Shown one piece after another: positions 12,285 through 23,669 of a stretch of DNA of 64,000 bases. The stretch is from Escarpia spicata (taxonomy: Eukaryota; Annelida; Polychaeta; Sabellida; Siboglinidae): contig OZ023211.1 of NCBI GenBank assembly GCA_963995525.1, positions 59,059,127 to 59,123,126 on the forward strand, written 5' to 3'. The translations under genes and the position numbers were made by a program. The first letter of the stretch is position 1. Each line of letters opens with the position of its first letter. Under the pieces are notes generated by a model. The model did not search any database, was not told where the DNA came from, and saw only the letters and a program-made list of their open reading frames with translations.

Positions 12285-12608
12285 ATAAGTTCTTATACAG
12301 CGCAGTATCCAGTCCTCAGGAGTGTTCAAAGCGCTTTACACTTTACTCCCTGGCAGACCTGTTTAATCAAACACCATCTCGACTTCTCTGGGAAGCATCC
12401 AGCCACGCTGCAATTAATGCGCGAAGACGATTCGTACACAAATATCCACCACTGTCTATATCCGGGTACTCATTCATACGGCTGAGTGAACCGGAGCAAC
12501 GTAGAATGAACGAACTTGCCCAAGGTTGGACGCCGCAGCACAGGATTCGAACCCGGGTTCTCTCGGTCGAGAGTCCGAAGCTCTAGTTACTGCACCACTG
12601 CGCTCCAC
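12285..12608 (-). mobile_element. tRNA-derived SINE, copy 1
   Basis: On the minus strand, from 12608: GAGCGCAGTGGTGCAGTAAC (A-box region), then ACCCGGGTTCGAATCCTG (B box), then a central CTTGGGCAAGTTCGTTCAT block reminiscent of core-type SINEs. The tail reads AAAGCGCTTTGAAC, then GGACTGGATACTGCGC and TATAAGAACT. A second copy in the same orientation lies at 20415-20738. The tail is probably shared with a partner LINE (inference). Confidence 0.8.
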
Positions 12609-12956
12609 TAATCAACAAAACGAAAACCAACGCTAACTACGATATCCGTTATCATTGCTGAACTGGCCACGCGCGAAATGATCAGCAAAGTACAACTCGC
12701 ACTCAATAGTATCAGTTAATGGTACGAGTTAATCACAACATCGACGACACACAACAACTGCCTCATTTGCCCGCACTCCAGGTCCTACGTTAACCCGAAA
12801 CCCAACGCTACCAGCGGTATCCGTTACCGCTACTGAACTGGGCACGCGCGCACCGATCCGCAAAGTACAACTCGCTCTGATTGGTGCATCTATTATCAGA
12901 TAATCACGAAATCGACATCACGAAACAATTTTCTTACTTGCCCGCACTCCTGCAGG

Positions 12957-13116
12957 ACCCGGTTTCATGAAGCGGCTAAGAACGGTCTTAACGTACGCTA
13001 AGATGATTGTCTTAGTAAATGACGTGATTTTTAATATTAGCAAACATAGGAGTTACACAAAACACGTGAGTCTAAGTAATTGCGTAACTTTAAGTACGCT
13101 TCATGAAACCGGCCCC
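12957..13116. mobile_element. MITE with 16-bp perfect terminal inverted repeats
   Basis: CCGGTTTCATGAAGCG (12959-12974) is the exact reverse complement of CGCTTCATGAAACCGG (13098-13113). The 155-bp element interrupts the 185-bp tandem repeat between CACTCC and AGGTCC, so it is an insertion. A CAGG on both sides could be a target duplication. It has no coding capacity. Confidence 0.8.
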
Positions 13117-13235
13117 AGGTCCAACCTTAACCAGAAAATCAACGTTAACAACGGTATCCGTTACCATTGCTGAACTAGGTACGCGCGCACCGATTCGCAA
13201 AGAACAGATCGCGCTCAGTGGCAAGAGTTACATTA

Positions 13236-13895
13236 TGTTGTCAACTGCAAAAACTCGGCTACAAAAGGACAGACTATTGGAGCAATATCCCCAAAAGGAC
13301 ACCTTCACTGTTACAAGGGACTTCCTCTTTCACTTGTAAAAAGACAGTACAGTGCCACAGACAACATTTTATTAATAAAAACCCAGCAATTTCTTTATAA
13401 AAGAGCAATATTTCCTCAGCTTAACACAATGTTAAACTGAACAACATGATCCCATCTCCGTTCAGTTAGAATCACTGCATAACTAAACAAGTACATTTGC
13501 AATCCCCACTAGACTAGATGTTGTTGTCAAACGGGGAAAAGGTGCTATAAAATGACACAGTACTTGCGCAAAAATCCAAACATGGCACTTTCACTGTAAA
13601 AATAACAAAGTTATCCATACAATGAAAACTTCCTTTCAGTTATCAAATGAACAACATATTGGATATGTCCGTGTGTGTGTGTGTGTGTGTGCTTGCGTGC
13701 GTGCGTGTGGGGGTGTGTGCGTGTGTGTAGGAGAGAGCGAGGGGTGGAATTAAAAAAGGAGTTTCACATTTGTACGGATAAAATTATCAAGCAAAGTTTA
13801 GATCCCGAAATTATGAAAGCGTCACCTTTCTGTTAAACACATATCTTGTATCAGCAGGAACATCAGTTAGTTCAAACAACTGCTGGAGCAGAACA
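13236..13895. other. Non-coding flank of the LTR element
   Basis: AT-rich sequence with one GT/GCGT microsatellite (13668-13732). No gene or RNA signature seen. Confidence 0.4.
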
Positions 13896-14060
13896 TGAAT
13901 GTATTGTGGAGTTTGCATGTTTAAGGAGACAGATTACGATTAGTAATCAACTACACAAGAGGTTGGCGGTATCCCAGAGTGCCTCTGGTGTGTATTGCAG
14001 CCACGGTACAAAACACGGACGGACACTTACAACTAGTACCCGTTACATCAATATACAACA
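13896..14060 (-). repeat. 3' LTR of the gypsy-type element
   Basis: About 165 bp, starting TGAATGTATTG and ending ATATACAACA on the plus strand. It matches 16481-16660 closely over GTTTAAGGAGACAGATTACG and onward, but lacks about 15 bases near the CA end and has scattered substitutions. Confidence 0.85.
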
Positions 14061-14145
14061 TTTATCCACGTTAAAATAGAACTATTCTAAAGACCCATCT
14101 GCGACTAATATAGCAAGCTTATACTAAGAATAACTGCGTGAATAA

Positions 14146-15620
14146 TCACAAATTCAACTTATCAACAGGTTTGACAGCTCGAGATGAACGCCTGATAGCA
14201 GCTGGCGACTGAATGGCAGTCGTTGTTGGTGACCCTAACACGTTAGGTGCCTTAGGTGCTTGTTCTGTTTGCCCTCCATGACCTACTGGATCGATCTGAT
14301 CAATTGGATCGACTGGGTCGACCACCACAGGCTCTGTCTCGGATGTCACGACAATGGAAGGTGCAGTCGCGACATCGCTCTACCCTTCTGGTATAGCTGG
14401 GTGGTCATCATTCGCGACCATGTGGTCCACATGAACGGATCGCCTCCTGTTTCTTGGCAGTCTGACCAAATATGTTAGTGGCCCTAACACTCTGACCACC
14501 GTTCCCAGTGTCCACTTCTCCATTCCTCCTCTCGATATAGCTCAAGTACTGCACCTTCGACTTTAGAAACCTGCACTTAACTTTGTTCAATTTCACCCTG
14601 TTTTGGTTTAGTTGTGCTAGCACCAGATTCAGAGTTTTTAGATGACGGCCTCGTCTTCACCCACAACGAGATTATCATCTATGAAGCAGATCACATTTCC
14701 AATGCCACTCAAGATTGTGTCCATAGTCGCTTGAAAAATGGACGATGACGTGTTCACGACATATACTACCCTACGCATTCTGTACAGTCCCTTGCGAGTG
14801 TCGATTTTCAGCAGAGGAATCGACTCCTCGCACAGTTCCATCTGATTGAAGGCCCCGCTCAAGTCAAGAACCGAAAACACCCTAGGCTTCTTGTTTGTTT
14901 GAGCCAATTTGGTGAACACATCCTGCGTTGTATGAAGCGGATATTTGTCATCTTCAATTGCTGCGTTCAACAACTTGAAATCGCCACAAATCCGCACCGA
15001 CATCTTGCCGTTTTTAATTTTTGGAACATTGACTGGGGGCTTGCCCATTCACTAGACTCAACACGATGGAGAACGCCAATTGATTCAAGACGCTCGAGTT
15101 CACTCTCGACGACTTCTCGCATAGAATAAGGCACCGGATGCGCCTTCTGGAAAATTGGCCTTTGATCTGGTTTCACTTTAAGAGCTGCAGTGTAGCCCTT
15201 AATCCCCTCCCTCAGGTGACTCGTTGAACAAATTCCCGTAATCATTCAACAACTGGTCTACCTCTGTAGCGATTTGGGGATTGACACTGAAAATTTGCAC
15301 CCCAGTCAAGTGGTATCTGCTTTATCCAATCCCGCCCCATCAATGCTGGTCGTGACCCTTTCACCACAAACACCTGCATTGAATGCTTGTCACCACGTTA
15401 TCTGACAGGCACACACACTTTACCTGCCAATGGGATTAGTTCTCCGGTGTATGACTTAGCTTCAGTCCGGTTTGTTCTAGTGGAAAGCTACGCGCAAGAC
15501 ATTTTTGTACACATTCTCCGGTACAATAGACACCTCCGCCCCAGTATCTATAAGTATTGACACATTGTGTCCATTTAACTCCACGTCCACGTGTATACCT
15601 CTCTTAACCTTGCTAGCTGT
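14146..15620 (-). pseudogene. gypsy-type pol remnant (protease, RT, integrase end)
   Basis: In minus-strand order: the aspartic protease box LIDTGAEVSIVP near 15560-15525; the RT start KPDQRPIFQKAHPVPYS near 15170; and after a frameshift near 15050, RICGDFKLLN, VLDLSGAFNQM and the catalytic FIDDNLVVG near 14665. The frame then reaches KVKCRFLKSKVQYLSYI and jumps straight into a sequence typical of the integrase C-terminus (VVRVLGPLTYLVRLP, then HVDHM) near 14510-14420. RNase H and the integrase catalytic core are absent. The end near 14160 reads RRSSRAVKPVDKLNL, a usual gypsy pol terminus. It is broken and cannot make a working polyprotein. Confidence 0.82.
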
Positions 15621-15738
15621 GTACACTCCATGTAGACCTAAGTCACTTTGACTGCCATAAACATCAGTGGCCTCATCAACATCATCACCATCATCAATAT
15701 GAGAAACCTCTCGGCCTGCACCGATCTCCCGTCGGCCT

Positions 15739-16455
15739 TTATGGCCTTTTGACTAGCATATTTTTTACTACATGACCAATTTTACCACACCAGTAACATT
15801 TTTGATCAATGAATTTGCATTTAGCAGCAGAGTGGTGTCTGCCGCATTGGAAGCACACTCGGTCGGCCGTCACCATCGTCTGCTTCTGTCTTGATGATCC
15901 CCAACTAGTCACGTGATGCACCGCTGCCGTCGCCGATGGAGTATTGAACTCCGCTTAGCTTTTTACGGCCATTTCCTCGGCGATCGTTATTAAAGGTTAG
16001 CGAATTGTCTATGACCATTAATTTCGCTTGTACCACCGTCAAATTCAGGCCCTTTACGAACATGTCTCTCAGAGCCTCATCTTGATAATCACGTGGGTAC
16101 TCACCGCATAACTCACGCAACGCCAGCGCAAACTGCGCCACTGACTCTGAAGGCCTACACAGTCTCTTCATGAATTTGTTTCTCAGGCCTATAATTGTTA
16201 GTTGCTGTTTGTAAACCGTGGTCGCCGCACGAATTACCGCATCGTAATCCGCACTTGCTGGTGTCTCCAGCTTCAGTTGCGTCATCAACTTCGCGTAGCT
16301 TTCAGCGCCAACGTTTGACAAGAAAATGCAATTTTTGACATCTGCGGATACGCCGTACGTTACTGATCACGAAGAACTCGAACTGTTCAACGTAGTTTTC
16401 GAACCCCTCCTTCTCTTCCACATACGGCTAGAAGCGGGCGTTCTTCCCCGACATG
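15739..16455 (-). pseudogene. gypsy-type gag/nucleocapsid remnant
   Basis: A start-like MSGKNARF at 16454 is followed by a stop and a frameshift. Then come gag capsid-like sequence (RPSESVAQFALALRELC, ALRDMFVKGL) at 16320-15990 and two zinc knuckles, CFQCGRHHSAAKC and CYWCGKIGH, at 15860-15780. The capsid and knuckle regions are in different frames. Gag normally packages the element RNA; this copy is disrupted. Confidence 0.8.
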
Positions 16456-16480
16456 CTTAAGTTCGTTTCCTCATCGCCAC

Positions 16481-16660
16481 TGTTATGTATTGTGGAGTGT
16501 CCATGTTTAAGGAGACAGATTACGATTAGTAATCAACTACACATGAGGTTGGCGGTATCCCAGAGTGTCTCTGGTGTGTATTACATAAACGGTACAAAAC
16601 ACGGACGGACACTTACAGCTAGTAACGTCTACTGGGTACCAGTTAAATAAATATACAACA
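16481..16660 (-). repeat. 5' LTR of the gypsy-type element
   Basis: 180 bp with TG...CA ends on the plus strand (TGTTATGTATTG ... ATATACAACA), pairing with 13896-14060. Because gag and pol are read on the minus strand, this is the upstream LTR. Confidence 0.85.
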
Positions 16661-18692
16661 GAATCTAAATTCCATCATGAAATCCTGCGTGGAAGTCAAA
16701 TGTCCCATTCTACTATAGCCCCCCCACTAACGGAGCGCAAAAAACATATTCACTGTTAATATAACAACAATTAAAGCAACATAATGCACACACCATCCCT
16801 GAACAAAACACAATCTATTAACAGGAATGTAAAATGTCTAACAGTAAATATTAAAGGGTTTGTGTCAACTCAAACACAATGAGTAGCAATGGTACTATTT
16901 ACCCTCCACCTCCGCGACAAGAACGTGCATGCATACTGTTGCAAAATGGTCGCAGGCACGCAGGCAAACGCACGCATGCGCCGGCAAGTTCAGGCACACC
17001 CAGACAGGCGCCGAAACTTGTGTGTTGGGTCTGAAAAGAAATATTGACATTACGTCATGAACTCGGATATACAACATGAAATAATTCGGAAGAGTGACGT
17101 ACCCAATAACGCATTTGGAAATTCGGAGACAACCGTCCATATCCTTAGGGTGTGTGCTCTGTACGTTTCCGTGTGGGGTGTTGACAGCGGAACAGTTGCG
17201 TAACTTTTCGCAAATGTTTGGCCATGTGAAACGGGTTGTATATCATTAAGTAGTGATCGACGGCGGGAAATCCACGTATAATCCACTAATTAATACCGGG
17301 AAGAACGACGAGGTTGGTTCTCTTCGATACCAATGGCGTTGCGTGTGCCCGACACGTGCCTCGTTCGGTGTGTGACCGGTTCTTCCTGAATAGCTCGTCT
17401 GTTGCTTGTGTCGGTAAAAAAGCCCTTTCACTGGCGGCGGGGGAAGGAAGGGAGCACAGTCTGTTGTAATTGCAACATACGTAATTATTTGTTCCAAGCT
17501 CTACAATATTGACTCTATCCTGCAGAACATGCATAATTGTTTATACAATAATTATACCAACAGAACCCGTACCCCATTGGATGTGTGATCAGTTATTTAA
17601 TAAAACGGCTAGCTGTTGATGGTTTGGCCAACCCTACAGAGACAGTGGCTGCACTCGATTGGTCAGGCCTGAGTTGGACCTGTGAGATATCCCGACTTCA
17701 CCTTACCACGTGATCGGTCTACTTTGTAATCGAGGAGAGATCGGGGCGCGGTACAGGTGTGTTTGGTAGATGGACAGAAAAAGAAAGACTTTGAGGACTA
17801 TGTCCATGATGATGTTGAGAATGACAATGTCAATCAGGTTGTGATGCAGCCTGTAGGAAATGTCGTGATCCCAAACAATCGTCAACTTGATGGAAGAATC
17901 TAGAGGATTAACATCACAAACACTCTGTAATCAGAGGTTTAAGTGTTATCATTACTACTGGTCACCCCCTCTACATTACATCTGTTGGTTTGATGATGCA
18001 AATTTATGGACAAAGCGTATGAACTGTGTTTTATTCTTTATATTATTCAATGGCAGACAGTTTTATTTCATTGTTATTCCATTGCCCAGGTGTACAAGCA
18101 CTAAAATAGTCTTTAAGTGAACAAAATCCAAGAAGCAGAGTCTATTTCCCCCAACACGGTGTTGTAAATAACCGTTGTTGCTTTAATGTTTTGATGATTG
18201 GCTTCCTAAAAGCAACTGAAAATAGATTATTGTGGCTAGTTACATGGCAACCTAGAACTTGTAATTTTGCAAACCCTAAATGTGCAAGTGTTTTAAAAGG
18301 AGTGATATAGAAAAACTAAAAGGCTGTGACAAAGCATTATATTTTTATACTTTTATTATGTCAACTTGTTTTTATCACGAACATAAATTCACTAGAATAA
18401 ATGCAAACTTGTGATCTATTCTACAGTCAACTAACGTCGCCATCTTGAACCGCATGACACCTTCCCAAATTGGACGAGCAATCCGTGCTACACCGGATTG
18501 ATGCGTGCGGAGTACCGCCGGGTCAAACAAATACTAAATAAGCAGACCGGGTGCACCGCGTGCTACAGCGGTCTGACCAATCGATTGCAGCCAGTGTCGA
18601 CTGTTGTTGTAATCCGCGAATGGTGTCAGGCAATTTTGCGCACGTGTTATTTCTTTCATGTGTCGCGTCTGTTCAATTGTCTCGCGCTTCCC
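16661..18692. other. Non-coding stretch, no gene recognised
   Basis: Open frames are short and without family motifs. No inverted repeat or RNA signature was noticed. Composition is ordinary for the window. Confidence 0.4.
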
Positions 18693-20115
18693 GTCACGTA
18701 ATGTCAACGGAAGGTTGATGTGTGTTATGAGTGGAACATAATGTCGATGGAAGGTCGGGGTGTGTTGTGAGTGGAACGTAATGTTAATGGAAGATCAGGG
18801 TGTGTTGTGAATGGAACGTAATGTCAATGGGAGGTTGAGGTGTATTGTGAGTGGAACGTAATATTAATGGAACGTCAGGGTGTGTTGTGAGTGCAACGTA
18901 ATGCTAATGGAAGGTTGGAGTGTGTTGTGAGTGTAACGTAAAGTCAATAAGGTATAAGGTTGAGGTGTGTTGTGAGTGGAACGTAATGTTAATGGAAGGT
19001 CGGGTGTGTTGTGAATGGAACGTAATGTCAATGGAAGGTTGAGGTGTGTTGTAAGTGGAACGTAACGGCAATACAAGGACGGGGTGTGTTGTGTGTGCAA
19101 CGTAATGCCAATGGAGGGTTGGAGTGTGTTGTGACTGTAACGTAATGTCAAATGGAAGGTTGTGGTGTCTTGTGAATGGAGCGTAATGTTGGGTGTGTTA
19201 TGTGTGCAACGTAATGCCAATGGAAGGTTGGAGTGTGTTGTGACTGTAACGTAATGTTAATGGAAGGTCGGGGTGTATTGTGAGTGCAACGTAATGTTAA
19301 TGGAAGGTTGGAGTGTGTTGCGAGTATAACGTAATGTCAATGGAAGGTCGGGGCGTGTTGTGTGTGGAACGTAATATCAATGGAAGGTTGGGGTGTGTTA
19401 TGAGTGGAACGTAATGTTGATGGAAGGTTGGGGTGTATTATGAGTGGAACGTAATGTCAGTGGAAGTTTGGAGTGTGTTGTGAATGTAACATAATGTCAA
19501 TGGAAGGTCAAGATGTGTTGTGAATGGAACGTAACATCAATGGAAGGTTGGGGTGCGTTGTGATTGGAACGCAATGTCAATGGAAGGGAGGGGTGTGATG
19601 TGAATGGAACGTAATGTTGATGGAAGGTCGGTGTGTGTGTGTTATGAGTGGAACGTACTGTCAAAGAAAGGTCGGGATGTGTTGTGAGTGGAACGTAATG
19701 TCAATGGAAGGTCGGGATGTGTTGTGAGTGGAACGCAATGTCAATGGAAGGTCGGGATGTGTTGTGAGTGGAACGTAATGTCAATGGAAGGTCGGGATGT
19801 GTTGTGAGTGGAACGTAATGTCAATGGAAGGTCGGGGGTGTTGTGAGTGGAACGTAATGTCAATGGAAGGTCGGGATGTGTTGTGAGTGGAACGTAATGT
19901 CAATACAAGGTCGGGGTGTGTTGTGAGTGGAACGTAATGTCAATCCAAGGTCGGGGTGTGTTGTGAGTGGAACGTAATGTCAATCCAAGGTCGGGGTGTG
20001 TTGTGAGTGGAACGTAATGTCAATACAAGGTCGGGTGTGTTGTGAGTGGAACGAAATGTCAATACAAGGTCGGTGTGTCTTGTGAGTGGAACGTAGTGTC
20101 AATACAAGGTCGTGG
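18693..20115. repeat. 40-bp minisatellite, about 35 units
   Basis: The unit reads roughly GTGAGTGGAACGTAATGTCA followed by ATGGAAGGTCGGGGTGTGTT. Units at 19680-20000 are the most uniform; the edges are diverged, which fits growth from the middle. A stray unit lies at 20312-20342, beyond a 200-bp unique segment. The open frames over it are artefacts of the repeat. Confidence 0.95.
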
Positions 20116-20414
20116 CATGAGAAACTCATACGGAAACGAATCCGGAATGGGGAATCCCTCTGTAAGGACGTCACTACTGGGAATTTCCTATCCTTTTCGT
20201 GTGCGGACAAGATTCGAATCGCTACCCGTACGTTTGGAACTACTCGTGTTCATTTCCACCGGGCACTATAGTCGTTTTGCCGCATGCCGCTTCCGCACAT
20301 ATGGAATCGTAGGTTAAGGTGTATTGTGAGTGGAACGTATTCAATAAACGTATAAGGATGATAAACTCACATTGGCAGTAGTTGGGAAAAACGTTTGTTT
20401 ACAAATACGTAGAT

Positions 20415-20738
20415 AATAAAGGTAAATTCTTATATAGCGCAGTACCCAGTCCTCAGGACTGCTCAAAGCGCTTTACTCCCTGGCATACCTGTTCAATCGA
20501 ACACCGTCTCGACTTCTCTGGGAAGCATCCAACCACGCTACAATTAATGCGCGAAGACTAATCGTACACATATGTCCACCACAGTCTTTAGCCAGGTACT
20601 CATTCATACAGTTGAGAGAACTGTAGCAATGTAGAGTGATTGAACTTGCCCAAGGTTCGACACCGCAGCACCGGATTCGAACCCGGGTTCTATCGGTCGA
20701 CAATCCTAAGCTCTAGCTACTGCACCTCTGCGCTCCAC
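20415..20738 (-). mobile_element. tRNA-derived SINE, copy 2
   Basis: Same family, orientation and length as 12285-12608. Minus-strand order is A-box region GCGCAGAGGTGCAGTAGC, B box CCGGGTTCGAATCCGG, CTTGGGCAAGTTCAATCAC, then the tail AAAGCGCTTTGAGC ... TATAAGAAT. It also lies just beyond the 40-bp minisatellite. Confidence 0.8.
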
Positions 20739-20942
20739 GTCCGTATAGGAGACATCGAGTGTCAGTACAAGATATAGGAAACATCGTAAACAACCATCCC
20801 TTGTAAATAAACCATACATGATTATAGTATACCTGCCAATTCTCCCGTGAAATCCGAGTCTCCCGGATACCGGGTACGTCCATCTGGTGGTTTGCCAGAT
20901 AGTTAGTCAGACGAAAGCAGCTGCTCACTATTTTGTTGTTCT

Positions 20943-21300
20943 CTCTAGACACGGCCTACGTGAGACTGACTGGATTTCTCTGGACACATCCTACGTGAGA
21001 CTGACTGGATCTCTCTGGACACATCCTACGTGAGACTGACTGGATCTATCTGGACACGGGCTATGTGAGGTTAACTCGTTGTAGGCTGTGTCCAGGAAGA
21101 TCCAGTCAGTCTCACATATACCGTGTCCAGAGAAGTCTAGTCAGCCAAGCAGTGTCCGGAGAGATCCAGTCAACCTCATGTAGGCCGTGTCAAGAGAGGT
21201 CCAGTCAATCTCACGTAGGCCGTGTCCAGAGAGGGCCAGTTAGTCTCACGTAGGCAGTGTCCAGAAAGATCCAGTCAATGTCACGTAGGCAGTGTCTGGA
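20943..21300. repeat. Minisatellite arms in inverted orientation
   Basis: The left arm (20943-21068) repeats CTACGTGAGACTGACTGGAT / CTCTCTGGACACA about four times. The right arm (21083-21300) repeats the reverse complement, TGTCCAGAGAGATCCAGTCA / GTCTCACGTAGGC, about six times. Unit size is 33-36 bp. The two arms could fold into a long hairpin with a loop near 21070-21082. Confidence 0.85.
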
Positions 21301-22135
21301 CCAGACCAAAGCACGTCAGACCGACACCGACTAGCTCCGACTATCGTCGTATTGTTTTCAAGTTTATGTGATTAAATGGCGTCACGCCGGCTTCGAAATA
21401 TGGCTCAGTCGGTATTTGTCGGTGTACTGGATACACTACAGTCGAGTCTGGTCTGGTCTGGTCTGACTAGGTCGGGCGAAAAGTGCCACTGTATCCCGGC
21501 CTTTATAATGGACTCCTCGGATATTTAAGAATGACGTACAAGCGAGTATACACTGACCAAATTACTTTGGGAAAAACGTGCCCGGTGCCAGTGTATCGCG
21601 GCCTGAACGCAGCGGCTGACAACTGGATGGTTGCCATCCCGGGTGAAGAACCACAACTTATGACATGGAAGATATTTTCGGAAACACCTTTCTGCGATCC
21701 GCCACACAGGACAATGCCGTGGCTTGCTTTCGGGCATGTGGACATTGGCCGTATCATGCAGAGATATTCACAGATGAAGACTACATAGGCTGCCTCTCCA
21801 CAGGGGCAGATCTACAGAGGATAATCTGGTGGCACAAACCTCCAATTGCACCCCTTCGTCGTGGTGTGGTGGTGACACAGGTCTGTGTGATGTGTCTATA
21901 GTCGTAGTGTAGTGAGTAGTTGTAGTGCATGCGCTTCAAACTCTCGCTTTCAGCTGCGACCGCCAGCTAGCCCTCTCACAGGGGTGAAAAAGGACGTGAG
22001 TGCGCAAGCCTTCCCTACCCATCCACAGACAAGTCTCTAGCAAGACCTCCTTTTGGAACAACTGGGCACCACCGGCCCCAGGCTAGTATGTTAGGGATCT
22101 AGGAGAAATATAACTCTAATTCCAAACCTCGGTAA
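21301..22135. other. Unassigned segment with overlapping plus-strand open frames
   Basis: Plus-strand frames 21483-21788 and 21665-21901 stay open for about 100 and 78 codons. Neither shows a family I know (for example CPVPVYRGLNAAADNWMV). They could be part of the 5' region of the LINE fragment that follows. No splice-supported gene model could be made. Confidence 0.3.
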
Positions 22136-22139
22136 ACCC

Positions 22140-23015
22140 AGCTCATTAGCCTTAGCAGGCAGTGGGTCTAGGAGAATTAGAACTGTGACTTCAGAACCAT
22201 ACACGCTGAGCCCGGGCGGTGGTAAGTAACCTGGCGAACTCAGGTAGCCTGAGTTGGGTAGTGGGAACCCGAGTGGAAGAAATTCCATCCAAAGGCGGAA
22301 GAGCCAAATTCATTGGCCAGCGGCAACCACATCCTAAAGCTTGGAGAGGGATGGGCGCCGCCAAGCTCAATTGCCCTAGACACACCACATGATGACAATT
22401 ACAAATATCCATTCCATACCGGATCGGTCGCAGCCCGGGAAAACAATGACGGCACCTTCCGCTGTACACCAGGACGTGGTGTGAAGTGTGCTACTGGTGC
22501 CCCAAGAGACAAGATGCGTGGGAGAGGAAACATCATTATCGGAACGTGGAATGTTAGAACGTCACTGGAAAACTGAAAGAACTGAGATACGAGAAGGAAT
22601 GATGTAACTAGAACATCCTTGGATTTTGTGAAGTACGTTGGAAGAACTTTGGGGAAACCTCAACCGAAAAAGGTCACAAGATCTACTTCTGCGGCAGAGA
22701 GGACAGACACGAACATGGCGTTGGGTTCCTTGTTCACAAAAACACCGTGGACAGCATGATGGGTTGCCGCCCAATGTCCAGTCGGCTCATCACCATTCAA
22801 CTAAGGGCAACCCCCTTCAACATCATCGCCTCACAGAAGAACAAGACATTCTAAAACGTTGGGCTGAGCTATCTTTATAACCACAAGAATAATGGAGATC
22901 GAGCGGTGCTTAGCTGTCCACCCTTCATTAACGCTCGAGGACGACTGTCCCATCCTTCGAGAAGAAATGGAGGCAGCAGTTAAATCACCCTAAAAAGGGA
23001 AATCAGCTGCTAAAA
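22140..23015 (+). mobile_element. LINE 5' part with endonuclease fragment
   Basis: GNIIIGTWNVRTSLEN (around 22526-22575) is the N-terminal block of an APE-type LINE endonuclease. In broken frames it is followed by ILGFCEVRW (around 22618) and HGVGFLVHK (around 22715), the second and third endonuclease blocks. DDCPILREEMEAAVKS (around 22940-22985) matches the linker just before the RT of the same class. At least two frameshifts and several stops are present. The stretch before 22500 resembles the untranslated leader of such elements. Confidence 0.75.
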
Positions 23016-23329
23016 AAATTCGCGGTGACTTTCACAATTTCCGAAAGTCTATGGGACACGCTACTGTAACGCAGTCATAGCTCAGCCAAATTCCAATGGT
23101 CTAGGGGGCACGTGCCCCCAGGCCCCCAGTACCCCTGTATCCGCGTATGCTCCGTTTACAGATACGTACGTCTTGACAATCGGTCATATCCAGTGCCCGG
23201 TCCAAATGAGTCCATCAGATTCAGATTTTGTTTTATCTATATACCCCTCGTATTAATGATAATTTACACTTTATGGGGGCTGGAGGTAGGATTAGCCTCC
23301 GAAAATTTGGTGTATGGTGTGAATTGTGG

Positions 23330-23610
23330 GGTAGAATTTGAATTTGTTTTCGTGAGCGTGAACGTGGGTTTTGGAAGCCTCAAGGGGATGCAATTGAACG
23401 TTTTTGGAGAGCCTCAGTGTGTTTGGGGAACACAGTTCAACTGGAGGTTTTTGGAGAGCTTCAATGCTATGTTTGGTAGCCTCGGTCGGGGTGCAGTTGG
23501 AGGTTTTTGGACAGCCGCAATGTGGGGGGTTTCGGGAAACCTAAATGGGGGTGCAATTAAAGGTTTTTGGTGTTCCTCAGCCACCCGAATATTCACCACG
23601 TTCCTCCGCC
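23330..23610 (+). repeat. Degenerate 35-45 bp tandem repeat, locus 2
   Basis: Five or more diverged units of GGGGTGCAATTGAACGTTTT / TGGAGAGCCTCA. The same unit, reversed, lies at 11560-11760. The plus-strand open frame across it (23112-23615) is not gene-like. Confidence 0.55.
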
Positions 23611-23669
23611 AATGAAATAAATAGTTCAATACGTTATGTTAGCTAAAATTTCGGCTAACGTTGTCTTCT

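Larger units (their letters stand above)
12126..13235. repeat. Tandem repeat of about 185 bp, four partial units, interrupted
   Basis: Units begin near 12126, 12645, 12820 and 13150. They share phrases such as TTACCATTGCTGAACT, CACGCGCGCACCGATTCGCA, TTAATCACAAAATCGA and TTGCCCGCACTCC. A SINE (12285-12608) separates units 1 and 2, and an inverted-repeat MITE (12957-13116) separates units 3 and 4. Both insertions are therefore younger than the array. Confidence 0.7.
13896..16660 (-). mobile_element. Internally deleted Ty3/gypsy-type LTR retrotransposon
   Basis: Two direct terminal repeats enclose gag, zinc-knuckle, protease, reverse transcriptase and integrase-end remnants in minus-strand order. 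At about 2.8 kb it is roughly half the size of an intact element, because RNase H and the integrase core are missing. Next to the 5' LTR, the minus strand reads GTGGCGATGAGGAAACG; TGGCGA starts are used as primer-binding sites by some gypsy elements. The flanks GAACA (left) and GAATC (right) are not a convincing target duplication. Frames are broken in gag and pol, so it cannot move by itself. Confidence 0.85.

Noticed and set aside
14260..14478. Plus-strand open frame opposite the gypsy pol end
   Set aside because: Shadow of the minus-strand element.
18693..20115. Possible CRISPR array (regular 40-bp spacing)
   Set aside because: The whole 40-bp unit is repeated; there are no unique spacers, no leader and no cas genes, and the DNA is animal. 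It is a minisatellite.
23112..23615. 167-codon plus-strand open frame
   Set aside because: Lies over a degenerate tandem repeat; Phe/Gly/Trp-rich translation without domain features.
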